DNA of 64,000 bases from Chloracidobacterium sp. Its GTDB lineage: Bacteria > Acidobacteriota > Blastocatellia > Pyrinomonadales > Pyrinomonadaceae. The DNA lies in NCBI GenBank assembly GCA_016706275.1, contig JADJJY010000001.1:1302001-1366000 (forward strand). The letters run 5' to 3'. Under the pieces are notes generated by a model that was not told the DNA's origin, did not search any database, and saw nothing but the letters and a program-made list of their open reading frames with translations. Numbering within the stretch: the first letter of the stretch is position 1; each line of letters begins with the position of its first letter. The position numbers were made by a program, and so were the translations under genes. Shown piece by piece: positions 42,017 through 50,068 of the stretch.

Positions 42017-42880
42017 ATGGCCCGCTCAGGTGACCGAAACCGCTCTGCAAATAAACGCAAGCGGCACACCGGTGAACGAAAGGATAAACGATTTGTTGCA
42101 CGCGAAAGTTCCGCTCCGCGCGTAGTTGTGCAGCAGACTCCGCGACAGCTAAAGGCGATCGAACGCCTGCTGTCCGGCATCGGCGTGCCCGAGCAAAAGC
42201 CTTTCAAACCGGATGCTTTTCAACTCGAAGCCCTCGCAGCTATCGAGACCGAGGACGTGCTTGTCACCGCTCCGACAGGCAGCGGAAAAACATGGATCGC
42301 CCGCGAAGAGATACGCCGTATATTAAGTTTGGGCCAGCGGGCTTGGTACACGACGCCGTTAAAAGCGCTGACAAATTCAAAATACACAGAGTTTTCGCTT
42401 GAATTTGGAGCTGAAAATGTCGGGATTCTGACGGGCGACCGCAAGGAAAACTCCGGTGCGCCGCTGATCGTCGGGACGACCGAGATCTATCGAAACCAGT
42501 TGTTTGACGCTTTGCGCGAGGGCGATCAGGTCGAGACGGATTTTGTGATATTTGACGAGGCCCATTATCTAGCGGACGAGGACCGCGGCCACGTTTGGGA
42601 AGAGGCGATCATACTATCGCCGCCGCGCATCAGGTTGCTGCTGCTTTCAGCGACGGTCGGGCGTGCTGAAGAATTTGCGGCGTGGATAGGTGAAGTTCGC
42701 GGAACAAAAGTTCGTGTGATCAAAGCGGGCCCTCGCCCGGTCGAATTGCGTGCCGCGTATCTGTCGCACGACATGCAGCTATTTCCGCTATTGGGTGATG
42801 ACGGTACGTATAACCGCGATCTGGATCAATTTGCAAGGCAACGACAGAGTTCGGGCGGTTTTCGCCGCAGACGAAGATAA
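42017..42880 (+). CDS. DEAD/DEAH-box helicase with only the first RecA domain
   Basis: The 287-residue protein has a basic N terminus, a Q-like region (FKPDAFQLEALAAI), Walker A APTGSGKT, TTPLKALTNSKY, TGDRKEN, Walker B DEAH in IFDEAHYLADEDRGHVWEE and motif III LLSATVG. These are Ski2/Mtr4-like. It ends after about 60 further residues with GGFRRRRR. Motifs IV-VI and the second RecA domain, needed for normal helicase action, are missing, and no continuation is seen downstream. A palindromic repeat follows 8 bases after the stop. It could be a truncated gene or a small ATPase of its own kind. Confidence 0.72.
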   Translation: MARSGDRNRSANKRKRHTGERKDKRFVARESSAPRVVVQQTPRQLKAIERLLSGIGVPEQKPFKPDAFQLEALAAIETEDVLVTAPTGSGKTWIAREEIRRILSLGQRAWYTTPLKALTNSKYTEFSLEFGAENVGILTGDRKENSGAPLIVGTTEIYRNQLFDALREGDQVETDFVIFDEAHYLADEDRGHVWEEAIILSPPRIRLLLLSATVGRAEEFAAWIGEVRGTKVRVIKAGPRPVELRAAYLSHDMQLFPLLGDDGTYNRDLDQFARQRQSSGGFRRRRR

Positions 42881-42888
42881 GAAATTCA

Positions 42889-42952
42889 TCCACAGATGCA
42901 CACGGATAAACACAGATAAAGAATGAGATTCCTATCTGTGTTTATCTGTGGA
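42889..42952. repeat. Palindromic intergenic repeat (ATCTGTG family)
   Basis: An inner 13-bp perfect stem (42906-42918 with 42933-42945) is extended, after an 8-base interruption, by TCCACAG pairing with CTGTGGA. The arms are made of ACACAGATA/TATCTGTGT units with a period near 10. It lies between convergent genes. Confidence 0.8.
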
Positions 42953-42967
42953 GAATTTTCTTTGTTT

Positions 42968-44020
42968 CTATTTAATACTCGCGACTAAAACATCAATATC
43001 TGCCTGAGGAACGAGCAGATCGAGAGTTACTTCGTTTGCATGGTTAGCGATCTTGGCGTTTTTGATCATTCGCGAATAGACCTGTTGGTCGGAGCGTTTT
43101 GAGCCGCCGAGAATGGCGCCGCCGAGCATCTTGAGGCCGTCGAGCATTTCTTTCAGGCTCTGTGCCTGATCAGCTTTTGCGGTGCGGGCCATTACTTGGA
43201 GGTTCGTGCCGGTTGCAGAAACGTCGAGCGAACCCGCCATTACCTGTATCGATTTGATATTGTTGCCGATCTCGTCATTATCGAGCGGCAGCAGGGAATC
43301 CATGCCGCCCGGAATGCGGGTCGCAAAACTCATCACCGCCGTCTCTTTTTGCGAGAGAAGCGAGGTCAGATCAGCCGAGGCGTGTGTTTTACCTTCGAGT
43401 GTCTCACGCACACGTGGCAAGGTGCCGATGGCCAGCGTATTAGAGTCGATCGAGGTAACGGCGATCTCTTTTGACAGGCCTTTCAGAGCATCATCGATCA
43501 TGCCGCCGACTTTTGAGGTAGTCGGTTTTGAGGATGATTTTTGAACCACGTCTTTCACAGTGAAAACATATACCGTTCGTTCGCCGATCTTTTCTTCACG
43601 ATAGGTGCCTTTTGACGCAAGCTTTGCGACCGCGACGAGGGCTCCGGCGTTGATGTCGCCGCCAGCGATGAGGATGGGTTCGTAATCCGTTTCTTTTGCC
43701 GAGATCGTTTTGAACGCAACACCCACGGCGACCTGATCAAATTTACGCAGGTCAATGCCGGTGCGGTTTTCCATCTCGTTGATCTTAGCGATTATCTCGC
43801 CAAGCATCGGTTGATTTGCCGACAACATACGCGGCAGAGCGTCATCAAGAAAGCGTTTTGCATCAAAAACGGCAACACCGTCCGACGCCGGCAGCAGCGT
43901 CACAAGACGACTGGACTGACGTTTTTTCACTTTATTTTTACGAGTGTCGACAGCGGCAAACGCTAGCGTATTGACCAGCAAAACTGCGACAACGGCGGCG
44001 GCGATATTTCTGATCTTCAT
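42968..44020 (-). CDS. Secreted protein of unknown function
   Basis: The 350-residue protein has a signal peptide (to AFA-AVDT), then a basic stretch (RKNKVKKRQSS), then a globular region with VTLLPASDGVAVFDAKRFLDDALP, GIDLRKFDQVAVGV, RTVYVF, NTLAIGTLPRVRETL and AVMSFATRIPGG. The pattern of a protein that tests its own subunit values against thresholds recalls DUF3352-like bacterial proteins, but I cannot name a family. Lys/Ser-rich low-complexity near residue 170 may be a linker. Probably periplasmic or outer-membrane associated. Confidence 0.7.
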   Translation of the reverse strand: MKIRNIAAAVVAVLLVNTLAFAAVDTRKNKVKKRQSSRLVTLLPASDGVAVFDAKRFLDDALPRMLSANQPMLGEIIAKINEMENRTGIDLRKFDQVAVGVAFKTISAKETDYEPILIAGGDINAGALVAVAKLASKGTYREEKIGERTVYVFTVKDVVQKSSSKPTTSKVGGMIDDALKGLSKEIAVTSIDSNTLAIGTLPRVRETLEGKTHASADLTSLLSQKETAVMSFATRIPGGMDSLLPLDNDEIGNNIKSIQVMAGSLDVSATGTNLQVMARTAKADQAQSLKEMLDGLKMLGGAILGGSKRSDQQVYSRMIKNAKIANHANEVTLDLLVPQADIDVLVASIK

Positions 44021-44107
44021 GTATTTACCTCAACAAAAATTCTAGTTGGTATCCTAACGATAACAGATGCACGATTGTTCGGGAATAGTTTGCTGAAAAA
44101 AGAATTG

Positions 44108-44193
44108 GCCACAGAGAACACATAGATATGGAGAAAAAGTTGTACTGCGACCGCGTTTTAAGTACCCTTAACGACCTCCGTGTTCTCTGTGGC
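44108..44193. repeat. Palindromic repeat (CACAGAGAACAC family) reaching into a coding region
   Basis: GCCACAGAGAACAC (44108-44121) is exactly complementary to 44180-44193. The right arm lies inside the methyltransferase reading frame and encodes its C-terminal ATENTE. Confidence 0.82.
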
Positions 44194-44748
44194 TAAATTC
44201 TCCGATTTAATTACCTCAAATTCGAACTGCAGCTCTTTCCCCCGAAAGATATAGCTCAGATACTGCTCCCAAAACTTACGCGTAAACCGCATCCCCGGCC
44301 ATCTCGTGTCGAGGTTTACGATAAATTCAATACCGAGTGCTTTCCACAGATTTAATAGCGAGACGTAACACCGAACGGGTTTTAGCTGGACCTCGGTATA
44401 AAAATCAAAAACCTCGCGCCCGGCAATGAAAGTATTAAACGTGTACGAATTGATGTGGTTGCGATGCGTCGGGTCGTTTGGCCAGTCCGGATTGGTGTAG
44501 TGCGGGCAGAGCAACTTGATGCGTCCGCCGGGGCGTGTGACGCGGTGCAGTTCACCGATAAATCCCATTAAATCAGGCACGTGTTCGACGACGTGATTTG
44601 AAACAACGAGGTCAAATTCGTTATCGGGAAACGGATACGGCAGCTCACCCAGATCGTGTATGACATCGGCGTTGGTTCGCGGATTATTATCCAGCCCGAT
44701 CGCACCCTCAGTTTTATTGGCCCCACAGCCGACGTCTAAGATCTTCAT
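44158..44748 (-). CDS. Class I SAM-dependent methyltransferase with repeat-derived C terminus
   Basis: I start at the ATG at 44748, so that the protein opens MKILDVGCGANKTEGAIGLD, the SAM-binding motif I. The longer frame from 44784 adds twelve residues coded by the repeat at 44761. The 196-residue domain shows DVIHDLGELPYPFPDNEFDLVVSNHVVEHV, GFIGELHRVTRPGGRIKLLCPHY and YRFxRKFWEQYLSY-like elements. This fits methyltransferases acting on lipids, sugars or quinones; acceptor unknown. The final residues ATENTEVVKGT do not resemble the family and come from the palindromic repeat. Confidence 0.83.
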   Translation of the reverse strand: MKILDVGCGANKTEGAIGLDNNPRTNADVIHDLGELPYPFPDNEFDLVVSNHVVEHVPDLMGFIGELHRVTRPGGRIKLLCPHYTNPDWPNDPTHRNHINSYTFNTFIAGREVFDFYTEVQLKPVRCYVSLLNLWKALGIEFIVNLDTRWPGMRFTRKFWEQYLSYIFRGKELQFEFEVIKSENLATENTEVVKGT

Positions 44749-44760
44749 CGAACTATATTT

Positions 44761-44835
44761 ACCACATAGATACATAGAACACATAGAAGCAATCTGTTAT
44801 CGGCATACCCTATGTGTCCTATGCTCCTATGTGGT
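44761..44835. repeat. Palindromic intergenic repeat (ACACATAG family)
   Basis: Two 26-base arms (44761-44786, 44810-44835) agree at 22 of 26 positions as inverted copies. Both consist of ACATAG/CATAG units. The right arm supplies the last codons of the DNA glycosylase gene (NHIGA and stop). Confidence 0.82.
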
Positions 44836-45469
44836 TGATCTTTCTTTTCGTCTTTTCGCTCAGATAAAAATGCCACAGCAGTCTGGCCGCGACCGAACGG
44901 AACGGTTTCCATTTCTTGGCCATCACGATAAACTCATCCGAACCGGGCCGTTTATCCGCTCCCGTCAATTTCTGATACGCCGCATGCAGAGCAATATCGC
45001 CTCGTGGCATAATATCCGGCCGCAGCATCGCCATTAGCAGATAGACGTCACTCGTCCATTCGCCAACGCCCTTGAGCTTGATAAGCTCTGCTTTAACCTC
45101 AGCGTCCGGTAATCTATGCAGGCTGTCGAGGTCGATGTGCTTATTGATAATGGCGTCAGATAAATGCCGTGCATATGTTGCTTTCTGGCGGCTGAAACCT
45201 ATGGTTTTTAGATCAGCGTCGTTGATCGCAAGCAAATTTGCCGGCGTCACATCGCCGATGTGGACCGAGAGTTTGTCAAAACACGCCTTTGCCGACGCGA
45301 GGGAAACTTGTTGTTCGAGAATGATATTTAGCAAAGTGACAAAGCCAGTCGGACGGTCCCACAATGGCGGGGCTCCATAAGTGCTGTAAACAAACGCCAG
45401 CTCGGCATTCTCCTGCGATAATTTCACGCAGGCACGCTTGATCTGACGGTCATCGAGGGGCTTTATCAT
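44819..45469 (-). CDS. DNA-3-methyladenine glycosylase II-like (AlkA/HhH-GPD family)
   Basis: I start at the ATG at 45469 (MIKPLDDRQIKRAC); the frame is open to 45655 but the extra sequence is unlike the family and overlaps a repeat. The 216-residue enzyme has ILEQQVSLASAKACFDKL, a helix-hairpin-helix LKGVGEWTSDVYLLMAMLRPDIMPRGD with the Gly-rich loop and the catalytic aspartate in PRGD, and AARLLWHFYL. HhH-GPD glycosylases remove alkylated bases to start base-excision repair. The end, INHIGA, is coded by the repeat at 44761. Confidence 0.88.
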   Translation of the reverse strand: MIKPLDDRQIKRACVKLSQENAELAFVYSTYGAPPLWDRPTGFVTLLNIILEQQVSLASAKACFDKLSVHIGDVTPANLLAINDADLKTIGFSRQKATYARHLSDAIINKHIDLDSLHRLPDAEVKAELIKLKGVGEWTSDVYLLMAMLRPDIMPRGDIALHAAYQKLTGADKRPGSDEFIVMAKKWKPFRSVAARLLWHFYLSEKTKRKINHIGA

Positions 45470-45474
45470 CGTTT

Positions 45475-45515
45475 CTTGGTCCACCTTGGTCCACCTGGTC
45501 CGGACCGGACCAACG
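45475..45515. repeat. GGTCC-rich short repeat
   Basis: Two direct TTGGTCCACC units are followed by a TGGTCCGGACC/GGACCAA inverted part. It lies just upstream of the glycosylase start and belongs to the same kind of short-period low-complexity repeat as the others between genes. Confidence 0.65.
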
Positions 45516-45560
45516 GTTTCGCTATCCTGGGGTTTGGTAATATAATGGCACCAAAATAGT

Positions 45561-46187
45561 ATGAGCATTATCCCGAAACTTGCGACGTCACTCAATCGTC
45601 GAGACGAGGTTCCAAACGTCGAGCTTGCCGCATCGATCGTCGCAAGGGAAAGCAAGATGCAGGTGAGCGAACTGTTGTACGGGTTAAGTCATCGAAATAA
45701 GGGTATTCGACACGACTGCATCAAGGTGTTGTACGAGATCGGCAAACTTAGGCCAAGGCTGATCGCAGAACATTACCGCCTATTCGTTGCCATTCTCGGA
45801 AATGCCGATAATCGTTTGCAGTGGGGAGCGATGACCGCTCTCAGCACGATCGTTGCGGAAAGACCGCGTGAGATATACATCTCTCTAAAAGAGATCGTCA
45901 ACGCGGCTGACAAGGGTTCTGTGATCACACGTGACCAATGCGTCAAGATCCTGATAGCCCTCTCAGCGACCGAAAAGTACGCCGCAAAGACCTTTCCGCT
46001 TTTGCTCGAACAGCTAACCGTCTGTCCGACAAATCAACTGCCGATGTATGCCGAAAATTCGATCCCCGCCGTTAACATTACAAATAGAGACAGATTTGTC
46101 GAACTTTTGACCGCACGGCTTGGCGATCTGGAAAAAGAAAACGCCAAGAAACGAGTGAGTAAGGTGATAAACAGGGTTAGTAAATAA
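45561..46187 (+). CDS. HEAT/armadillo-like repeat protein
   Basis: The 208-residue protein is all-helical, with a repeating pattern of paired helices: SELLYGLSHRNKGIRHDCIKVLYEIGKLRP, LFVAILGNADNRLQWGAMTALSTIVAERP, VITRDQCVKILIALSA, and NAEN..NRDRFVELLTARLGDLEKENAKKR. Such solenoids bind proteins or nucleic acids; a few are DNA glycosylases (AlkD-like), but the key residues of those are not evident. No signal peptide. It faces the CHAD-domain gene tail-to-tail across 9 bases. Confidence 0.72.
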   Translation: MSIIPKLATSLNRRDEVPNVELAASIVARESKMQVSELLYGLSHRNKGIRHDCIKVLYEIGKLRPRLIAEHYRLFVAILGNADNRLQWGAMTALSTIVAERPREIYISLKEIVNAADKGSVITRDQCVKILIALSATEKYAAKTFPLLLEQLTVCPTNQLPMYAENSIPAVNITNRDRFVELLTARLGDLEKENAKKRVSKVINRVSK

Positions 46188-46196
46188 GACGGCCGT

Positions 46197-47129
46197 TTAC
46201 TCCATCAGTATGTGAAGCCTATCTGCGAACCCGGATGCTTCCCATTCGCTCCAGAGATCAAGCGCTGAGCGGTATGCCTTTGAACGCTTGCCGACAAATT
46301 TGGAGAGGAGCCACGCCGCCGCAGCGGATTTGTCTCGAGCTCTGGTTCTATCCTCGTCCTTTAGTCGTTTTGTCAGGATCGCTGTCCACACATCACAATC
46401 GTGAACATCGCCGAGAAAGGACTGCATTCGGGCCAAGCCGGATGCGAATTCCGTGATCTCGTCACCCCAGCAGACGCCAAAAAGCTCGATCGAATAACGC
46501 AGACGTTTTGCAGCAATCCGCAGATCGTGAATCTGTACGCTGTCAAATGGGTCGTAGATTTCGGTGCCCTTATCACGAAATTCCCGTAATCGTGACTTGA
46601 TCACGCAGCACCCCGCATCTCTAAGACTTCCCGGGCTGAAGAGTTCCTGCTGGCGAAGCGAATCCTCGATGCAGTTCGAAAAGCGTTGATGCAACTCGTC
46701 GAGCGGTATGGATCCGAGGGCTTTTTGCAGCCGGGCGTGTGACTGCTCACGTCCGTTTTTGAAGCCGGAGATCAGTTCGCTGATCCCTGTTTTTATCGAA
46801 TCGTCACGGGCGGCGGCGGCCAATTCCTCAAGAGCAATGATCGCGACATCCTGGTCGCGAACCACCCCGAGCAGATCGGAGATCTTCTTTAGATCGACTT
46901 TGACGCGTTTGAGCGGTTTTTCGTCAATGACCTGGACAAAATCGCGCAGAGCGCTGCGAAGCCGACGCAACGCAACACGCATATCGTGGACGGCATTCAC
47001 ATTCCACGGCACGAGGACGGCGTTGCTATAGCTCATAACCTCATCAAACCGTAGCCCCAAAACCCCGGCCGCCCATTCGTAAAGGTCGGCGGTCGAGGTA
47101 ACCGCGGGTGCGAGTTTAGCCTTAGCCAT
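46197..47129 (-). CDS. CHAD domain protein
   Basis: The 310-residue protein is a single CHAD domain with both histidine-containing helices: VHDMRVALRRLRSALRDF near residue 48 and IHDLRIAAKRLRYSIELF near 203. Arg and Lys follow the His in each. CHAD domains bind inorganic polyphosphate and often go with CYTH phosphatases; no CYTH or ppk gene is in this window. There is no membrane segment. It lies downstream of the synthetase pseudogene on the same strand. Confidence 0.9.
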   Translation of the reverse strand: MAKAKLAPAVTSTADLYEWAAGVLGLRFDEVMSYSNAVLVPWNVNAVHDMRVALRRLRSALRDFVQVIDEKPLKRVKVDLKKISDLLGVVRDQDVAIIALEELAAAARDDSIKTGISELISGFKNGREQSHARLQKALGSIPLDELHQRFSNCIEDSLRQQELFSPGSLRDAGCCVIKSRLREFRDKGTEIYDPFDSVQIHDLRIAAKRLRYSIELFGVCWGDEITEFASGLARMQSFLGDVHDCDVWTAILTKRLKDEDRTRARDKSAAAAWLLSKFVGKRSKAYRSALDLWSEWEASGFADRLHILME

Positions 47130-47166
47130 CTACGCCGCATTGTAACAAAAATGTTACTTAAAGTTG

Positions 47167-49067
47167 TTACAGGCCGAGTTTGCGAATATCGTTGACCGTT
47201 GTAGGATCTTCCAGGGCCGAAAGATCGCCGGGGTCTTCGCCGAGATAGGCGGAGCGGATGACGCGCCGCATTACTTTGGCATTGCGGGTTTTGGGGATTT
47301 GAACCGCCGCCAGTACGTGTCAAGATAGCGTTCCTTTTCCTGCCAGAATCCGCGTGCCATGCCGATCCAAGGCTGTTTGATAACAAGCTCGCCGACCTTT
47401 CCGGGTTCAACTGGTTGACCGTCATCGTCAAGAATATCGACATCCATCCCCAAACACGGAGCGGGGAACGAACACGGTTTTATCGGCAGCAGAGGATTGC
47501 CCATCAGAATGCCGCCCGATATCTCGGTGCCGCCGCTGTAATTGATGATCGGCAGCTTGGAGTCACCGACCTTTTCAAAAAGCCACCACCACGGAGCCGG
47601 GTTCCAGGGCTCGCCGGTCGAGGCGAAAATGCGTAATGCAGAGAGGTCGTGCCGCTCGAAAGGCATTTTCTTGCTCCCCTCCTTACGAAGGAGGGGTGTC
47701 GGCGTTTCGCCGACGGGGTGGTTCTCTTGCTGGGGTTCCACGGACGTTGATTCAATGCTCGACGAGAGAACCACCCCGTCACCCGAAGCGGGTGCCACCC
47801 CTCCTTCGTAAGGAGGGGAGCCGGAGTTGTCATCGCTCGCAGCAAGCGATCTGATCAGCGTCGGCGAAATTCCCAGAACCTCGACCTTATGTTTCGCACA
47901 AAATTCCCACATTCGATCGGGCTGCGGGTAATCGGGAGCACCGTCATAAATACAGATCGTCGCACCGTTTATCAACGCCCCATAGATCAGCCACGGCCCC
48001 ATCATCCAGCCGATGTCTGTGTACCACGAGATCCGCGTGCCTTTCCCGACATCCGTCCCAAACGCCATATCCTGCGCCGCCTTGATCGGAAAACTCGCGT
48101 GTGTGTGAGCAATACCCTTTGGCTTGCCCGTCGTGCCGGAGGTGTAGAGGATAATGAGCGGGTCTTCGGCGGAGGTTTTTTCAGCAGGCAGGACATCATA
48201 AAACTCTTCGAGAAAGTTATAACCCACGCCCCAGCGATGAACTTTTTTGCCAGAGAAGGCCTCATTCTCCAGATACTTCAGCTGCTCATAAAATCGATCG
48301 ATCCGAGCTGTTCGGATTTCGTCGGTCGTCTCGTCGACAAAGTTCGTGTGGAGCGGCTCGCCGCCGATCCCCACGACGATCACCCCTTCTATTGAGGGAA
48401 CATTTGCGACGGCTCGCGACGCGACGGTGAGCATATCAACCGCTTTACCGCGACGAGTTGTGCCGTAACAAGTAAACAGCGCTTTGGCTTTTACAGCGTC
48501 CATGCGGCTGGTTATGGCGTCGATGCCGTAGCCAGAAAAAACTGGGACTGCAATACCACCAAGTCGGTTGATAGCCATTAGTGCCACGACGGTTTCGACT
48601 ATCATCGGTAGGTGGATGCCAACGGCGTCCCCTTTCTTGATACCTAAAAGCGAAAGTGTTCGTACGCAGATATCGACGTTCTTCAGCAAATCGCCATGTG
48701 TGAGCGTATTTGAATCGGCCGTCTCGCCTTCCCAAATAACCGCCGGCTGATCTTTCATTTCGTCCGTCTGCCAGCGGTCGAGGCACATTTCGGTGATGTT
48801 GAGGCCGGCTCCGTTGAGCCAATTTGGAAACTCAATTCCATCAGTCGTATCGAGCAGCTTTTCGTATGGCGGGTCGAATTTGATGTCGAGGAATTTGATG
48901 ACCTCTTCGGTAAATCGCTCGACGTCCTTGATCGAGAATGCGTAAAGCTCGTCCCAAGTCGAAACGCCGACCTGACGCATAAATTTTGTAAGCTGCGAGC
49001 GTTCGATAACGTCGGGCGTCGGCGTCCAGGCGATGGGCTGATCTTCGAGGAGGTTCTGGTCGTTCAT
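47167..49067 (-). pseudogene. Acyl-CoA synthetase (acetate/acetoacetate-CoA ligase-like) pseudogene with deletion and inserted palindrome
   Basis: The open frame 47271-49067 gives 598 residues with the AMP-binding signature YTSGTTGKPKGIAHTH, INYSGGTEI and GELVIKQPW, but stops soon after RYLDTYW. Beyond the stop, in another frame, the minus strand encodes the family's C-terminal end (IPKTRNAKVMRRVIRSAYLGEDPGDLSALEDP, in parts, to LGL and stop at 47167). About 85 residues, including most of the mobile C-terminal domain, are thus missing at about 47309, with a frameshift. A 149-bp palindrome (47673-47821) adds about 50 foreign residues after SLAASDDN. Activity is unlikely unless the deletion is an assembly error. 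Confidence 0.85.
47673..47821. mobile_element. 149-bp palindromic element inserted in a coding region
   Basis: Outer arms 47673-47698 and 47796-47821 are 26-bp perfect inverted repeats, and each arm is itself a hairpin (CCCCTCCTTACGAAGGAGGGG core in parts). Inside are short unlike hairpins and then a second perfect 15-bp pair (GACGGGGTGGTTCTC and its complement) around a unique centre of about 37 bases. In the synthetase frame it reads as SPPYEGGVAP...TPLLRKEG without a stop. It looks like a non-autonomous MITE- or RPE-like element. Confidence 0.88.
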
Positions 49068-49080
49068 AAAAAAGAGTTTG

Positions 49081-49171
49081 CCCGCGAATCACGCGAAAAG
49101 ACGCGAATAAAAAACCAAAAGCGTTAAGAAAAATTCTCTTACATTCGTGTCATTCGTGCAATTCGTGGCAA
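49081..49171. repeat. Palindromic intergenic repeat (CGCGAAT / ATTCGTG family)
   Basis: Left half is CGCGAATCACGCGAAAAGACGCGAAT-like (units of CGCGAA), right half ATTCGTGTCATTCGTGCAATTCGTGG-like (units of ATTCGTG). The halves pair imperfectly. It fills most of the 114-base gap between divergent genes and would sit in or near their promoters. Confidence 0.72.
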
Positions 49172-49181
49172 AATATCTGAA

Positions 49182-49970
49182 ATGACTGAGCAAGTATCAA
49201 GTATAGGATTGCCGGGGAATCTGTTTGCGGGCAAGACGGCGATCGTCACCGGGGCTTCGCGGGGAGTTGGGCGTGCCGTCGCGTTGCGGCTGGCTGAGGG
49301 CGGGGCGAATGTTGTTGTCAATTATCTGAGCAGCGACATCGAAGCCCAGGACACGGTCGATCTGTGCATAAACAAAGGCGTCGGGGCGATCTCAGTTCAG
49401 GCGGACGTGTCGGAATTTGCGGGTGCGCAAAAGATCGCGAAAGAAACGATCGAGCGTTTTGGCGGCATCGATCTGCTCGTCTGCAACGCGGGTGTCTGGG
49501 ACGGTGCACCGATCGAAGACATGAGCGAGGAGCTCTGGAACAAGGTCATGAACACCAATCTCAAATCCGCTTGGGCGATGACCAAGGCTTGTGTGCCCGC
49601 GATGAAAAAACAGGCGTCGGCCGCGATCGTGATGGTGTCATCGACCGCCGGACAACGCGGCGAAGCGGGCTATTCAAACTACGCTGCATCAAAAGGCGGC
49701 CAGATATCTTTTACCAAGGCTCTCGCAAGCGAGCTTTGCCCAAAGATCCGCGTCAACGCCGTCGCTCCGGGCTGGATCGAGACCGCGATGGTCCGTCCTG
49801 TTTTCGAAGACAAAGTTTACGAACAAAGCGTCATCGATTCGATACCTCTAAAACGCATCGCAACCACCGATGACATAGCGTTGTCGATCTGCTTTCTATT
49901 GTCCGACTGGTCGCGGCATATCACTGGCGAGATCCTCAATATCAACGGTGGGGCAGTGCTTTGCGGGTAA
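49182..49970 (+). CDS. Short-chain dehydrogenase/reductase (FabG-like)
   Basis: A 262-residue classical SDR: AIVTGASRGVGRAVALRLAEGGANVVVNY (TGxxxGxG), NAGVWDGA (NAG), the catalytic serine in MVSSTAGQRG, and YSNYAASKGG (Tyr-x-x-x-Lys), then VNAVAPGWIETAMV. Such enzymes use NADP(H) to reduce 3-oxoacyl or other keto groups. Substrate cannot be read. The ATG lies next to the palindromic repeat and has no strong ribosome site. It stands alone, 98 bases before the CysK-like gene. Confidence 0.9.
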   Translation: MTEQVSSIGLPGNLFAGKTAIVTGASRGVGRAVALRLAEGGANVVVNYLSSDIEAQDTVDLCINKGVGAISVQADVSEFAGAQKIAKETIERFGGIDLLVCNAGVWDGAPIEDMSEELWNKVMNTNLKSAWAMTKACVPAMKKQASAAIVMVSSTAGQRGEAGYSNYAASKGGQISFTKALASELCPKIRVNAVAPGWIETAMVRPVFEDKVYEQSVIDSIPLKRIATTDDIALSICFLLSDWSRHITGEILNINGGAVLCG

Positions 49971-50068
49971 ACTAAGCCGATAAATCCCAAATTGTGACAA
50001 ATAGCACAGCTTAGATTTTAACATCGTGATATGCAGATATTACGAGCGACTTTGCACGAACCAGCGAG

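Noticed and set aside
44108..45515. Cluster of short repeats that could suggest a CRISPR array
   Set aside because: Units are 7-14 bases, differ between sites, lack regular spacers, and no cas gene is present.
45470..45655. N-terminal extension of the DNA glycosylase
   Set aside because: The extra residues are partly coded by a GGTCC repeat and overlap the divergent HEAT gene; the family starts near MIKPLDD.
47296..47316. A GGTTCAAATCC string on the minus strand that looks like a tRNA T-arm
   Set aside because: It lies in the remnant reading frame of the synthetase (AVQIPK) and has no acceptor stem, D-arm or anticodon arm around it.
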